Shown piece by piece: positions 5,902 through 6,902 of a stretch of 6,902 bases of DNA. Position 1 is the stretch's first letter. Each line of letters starts with the position of its first letter. The notes beneath the pieces were generated by a model. The model saw only the letters and a program-made list of their open reading frames with translations, made no database searches and was not told the origin of the DNA. The DNA is from Cyanobacteria bacterium UBA11370 (lineage in GTDB: Bacteria; Cyanobacteriota; Cyanobacteriia; Cyanobacteriales; Coleofasciculaceae). Position numbers and translations under genes: made by a program. The DNA is taken from contig DNGI01000081.1 in the NCBI GenBank assembly GCA_003486645.1, forward strand, positions 1-6,902, given 5' to 3'.

Positions 5902-6660
5902 TTAACCAAAGTTTGCCGCTGTATGCAAGGCTACTGCGATCGCCTTTTCTACCGCAACCGCTTTTTGTTCTACAATAACCTGTTCGCTAACCGTGCGTTG
6001 AGCAACAACACCGCAAACGCAAGCTGCCGCAAAGCCATAAACTGCCGCCATTTTAAATAACGTGCCGCATTCCATCTCATAATTAAGAATATTTAAACGG
6101 CGGTATTCTTCAGTAATACCGTGAAGCGATCGCAGTAAATAAGGATTCGCGGAATCTCTCCGTTCTTGTCCTTCATAAAACGTATCGACTGATGCCGTTA
6201 TACCCATATAATATTCAATTTTTAATTCCCGTGCTGCTTGAACTAATGCGACTGTGAGAAACGGATCAGCTGCGGCAGGATATTCAACAGGTGCAATATC
6301 ATTCGCCGCACCTTGCTTACATAAGGCAGCATTACTAATAATAATACTTCCAACGGGTATATAGTCTTGAATTGACCCACAAGTGCCAATACGAATAATT
6401 TGTCGAATCCCCAATTGCACCAACTCATTAACAACAATACTCAGGGAAGACGCACCCATACCGCTAGTCGTTGATAAAATAGTGTGATGATTGGGTAAGC
6501 TGCCCAAATAAGTATTTAAACTCCGATTTGCTGATAGTAAACGCACATCCTGTAAATATCCTTGAGCAATCTGACAAGCGCGTTCCGGATCACCCGATAA
6601 TAGGGCAAGAGTAGGAGGTTTTGAGGTAAATTCATCTTGCCCAAAGCCAAGGTGATACAT
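5902..6660 (-). CDS. udp: Uridine phosphorylase (nucleoside phosphorylase family I)
   Basis: A 252-residue protein resembling E. coli Udp over its full length. It catalyses phosphorolysis of uridine to uracil and ribose-1-phosphate (pyrimidine salvage, cytoplasm, hexameric in known members). The opening YHLGF is followed by the phosphate loop SGDPER (22-27) and a family signature SGMGASSLSIVVNEL (66-80). Residues equivalent to the E. coli active site can be placed: H3, R27 and R46, R90 and T93 in RIGT (phosphate), Q165 and R167 in the FYEGQER block (uracil recognition), E194, M195 and E196 in NYEMEC (ribose), and R222. The Q-x-R pair points to uridine rather than purine specificity. The ATG at 6660 gives the family's normal start, although no clear Shine-Dalgarno sequence precedes it. 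The 32-residue membrane ORF ends 47 bp upstream and may be co-transcribed. Confidence 0.93.
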   Translation of the reverse strand: MYHLGFGQDEFTSKPPTLALLSGDPERACQIAQGYLQDVRLLSANRSLNTYLGSLPNHHTILSTTSGMGASSLSIVVNELVQLGIRQIIRIGTCGSIQDYIPVGSIIISNAALCKQGAANDIAPVEYPAAADPFLTVALVQAARELKIEYYMGITASVDTFYEGQERRDSANPYLLRSLHGITEEYRRLNILNYEMECGTLFKMAAVYGFAAACVCGVVAQRTVSEQVIVEQKAVAVEKAIAVALHTAANFG

Positions 6661-6690
6661 AAGGTTTTAAGTATTAACTATTGAACCTCA

Positions 6691-6713
6691 AGCCTAACAC
6701 CTGACACCTAAAA
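6691..6713. repeat. Short direct repeats (AACACCT / GACACCT)
   Basis: Adjacent copies AACACCT and GACACCT, followed by AAAAC, lie between the 32-residue ORF and udp and overlap the ORF's last codons. They look like a small STRR remnant. On the transcript they fall just before the udp start and could affect its translation, but nothing shows that directly. Confidence 0.4.
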
Positions 6714-6806
6714 CTTATAAAAATAGGTGAGAACTGCCAAAGCCACAAATAGAGTTAGGAGTACCCATCGCCCCCGTTTAAGCATTTGATCAAGATAGCG
6801 TTCCAT
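6708..6806 (-). CDS. Putative 32-residue single-helix membrane protein
   Basis: A small ORF from ATG at 6806 to TAG at 6708-6710. Residues 1-13 are polar and net basic (MERYLDQMLKRGR), residues 14-29 are one hydrophobic helix rich in Val, Leu, Ala and Phe, and the end is YKF. The positive charge before the helix predicts an N-in, C-out single-pass topology. An in-frame TAA lies just upstream with no other start between, so the ATG at 6806 is the natural start. The ribosome site is only a weak purine run (AAAAGAA). Support comes from a good promoter match about 25 bp upstream and from udp following 47 bp downstream on the same strand. I do not recognise the family. The sharp amphipathic-then-hydrophobic layout is unlike random translation, but conservation is untested. 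Confidence 0.6.
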   Translation of the reverse strand: MERYLDQMLKRGRWVLLTLFVALAVLTYFYKF

Positions 6807-6832
6807 TTCTTTTGTTTCTGTAACTTATATTT

Positions 6833-6862
6833 AGTATAAATCTTTAGGTAAAATTTTGACAA
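6833..6862 (-). promoter_or_regulatory. Candidate sigma-70-like promoter for the small membrane ORF and udp
   Basis: The minus strand has TTGTCA (6857-6862, five of six matches to TTGACA), an 18-bp spacer and TATACT (6833-6838, five of six matches to TATAAT). Transcription would begin near 6826, about 20 nt before the ATG of the 32-residue ORF. It is the best two-box promoter match I found in the window. Confidence 0.55.
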
Positions 6863-6880
6863 TCTGAAGCCTTTATTAAG

Positions 6881-6897
6881 GGGAGCATCCCGTTTTT
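6881..6897 (+). repeat. Small hairpin followed by a T-tract at the window edge
   Basis: GGGA (6881-6884), loop GCA, TCCC (6888-6891), then G and TTTTT (6893-6897). The order matches an intrinsic terminator on the plus strand, but the stem is only 4 bp and no plus-strand gene precedes it here. It may instead be a cyanobacterial interspersed repeat (its reverse complement reads TTTGCAAAAACGGGATG), or belong to sequence beyond the window. Confidence 0.3.
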
Positions 6898-6902
6898 GCA
6901 AA

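Noticed and set aside
5887..5906. A/T-rich dyad (CTAT-TTT-ATAG) at the udp stop codon
   Set aside because: The stem is weak and bulged and has no GC core, so I do not call it a terminator.
6243..6437. Minus-strand ORF of 64 codons inside udp in another frame
   Set aside because: It is an out-of-frame shadow of the phosphorylase core, with no independent support.

Overview
The window looks like chromosomal DNA from a cyanobacterium, probably a filamentous one. It carries seven perfect HIP1 octamers (GCGATCGC), the highly iterated palindrome of cyanobacteria, and heptanucleotide tandem repeats of the STRR type (short tandemly repeated repetitive sequence). The protein families fit too: an ABC1/UbiB-type kinase with two C-terminal membrane helices, a NACHT NTPase with a C-terminal tail I recognise from cyanobacteria, and a PEP-CTERM exported protein. 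The genus cannot be fixed from the sequence alone.

All six genes I can support are on the minus strand, so transcription runs from the right end of the window to the left. In that order they are: a previously unlisted 32-residue single-helix membrane ORF (6806-6708) with a good-looking promoter; a uridine phosphorylase with its active site intact (udp, 6660-5902); a 282-bp repeat-rich spacer; a secreted PEP-CTERM protein (5619-4615); a 132-bp spacer with MITE-like character; a TlyA-type rRNA 2'-O-methyltransferase (4482-3655); a NACHT NTPase with a glycine-zipper membrane domain (3565-1892); a 158-bp spacer with heptamer repeats and a HIP1 site; and an ABC1 atypical kinase (1733-72), whose stop codon directly abuts a five-unit heptamer array at the left end.

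The genes do not form an obvious single pathway. Nucleotide salvage (udp), ribosome modification (tlyA) and quinone or lipid-related kinase activity (ABC1) are housekeeping-like. The PEP-CTERM protein is exported, and the NACHT protein is of a type associated with signal-transducing or antiphage STAND NTPases. The spacing (47, 282, 132, 89 and 158 bp) suggests mostly independent transcription. The exceptions are the 32-residue ORF with udp, and perhaps tlyA with the NACHT gene.

The least ordinary parts are the NACHT protein, whose membrane domain is built from 12-bp DNA repeats, the small membrane ORF, and the several different families of short repeats in the intergenic spacers. I see no complete new multi-gene system. 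The NACHT protein is the best candidate for unexplored biology. No spacer is longer than 300 bp, and I see no tRNA, rRNA, CRISPR array or intact insertion sequence.
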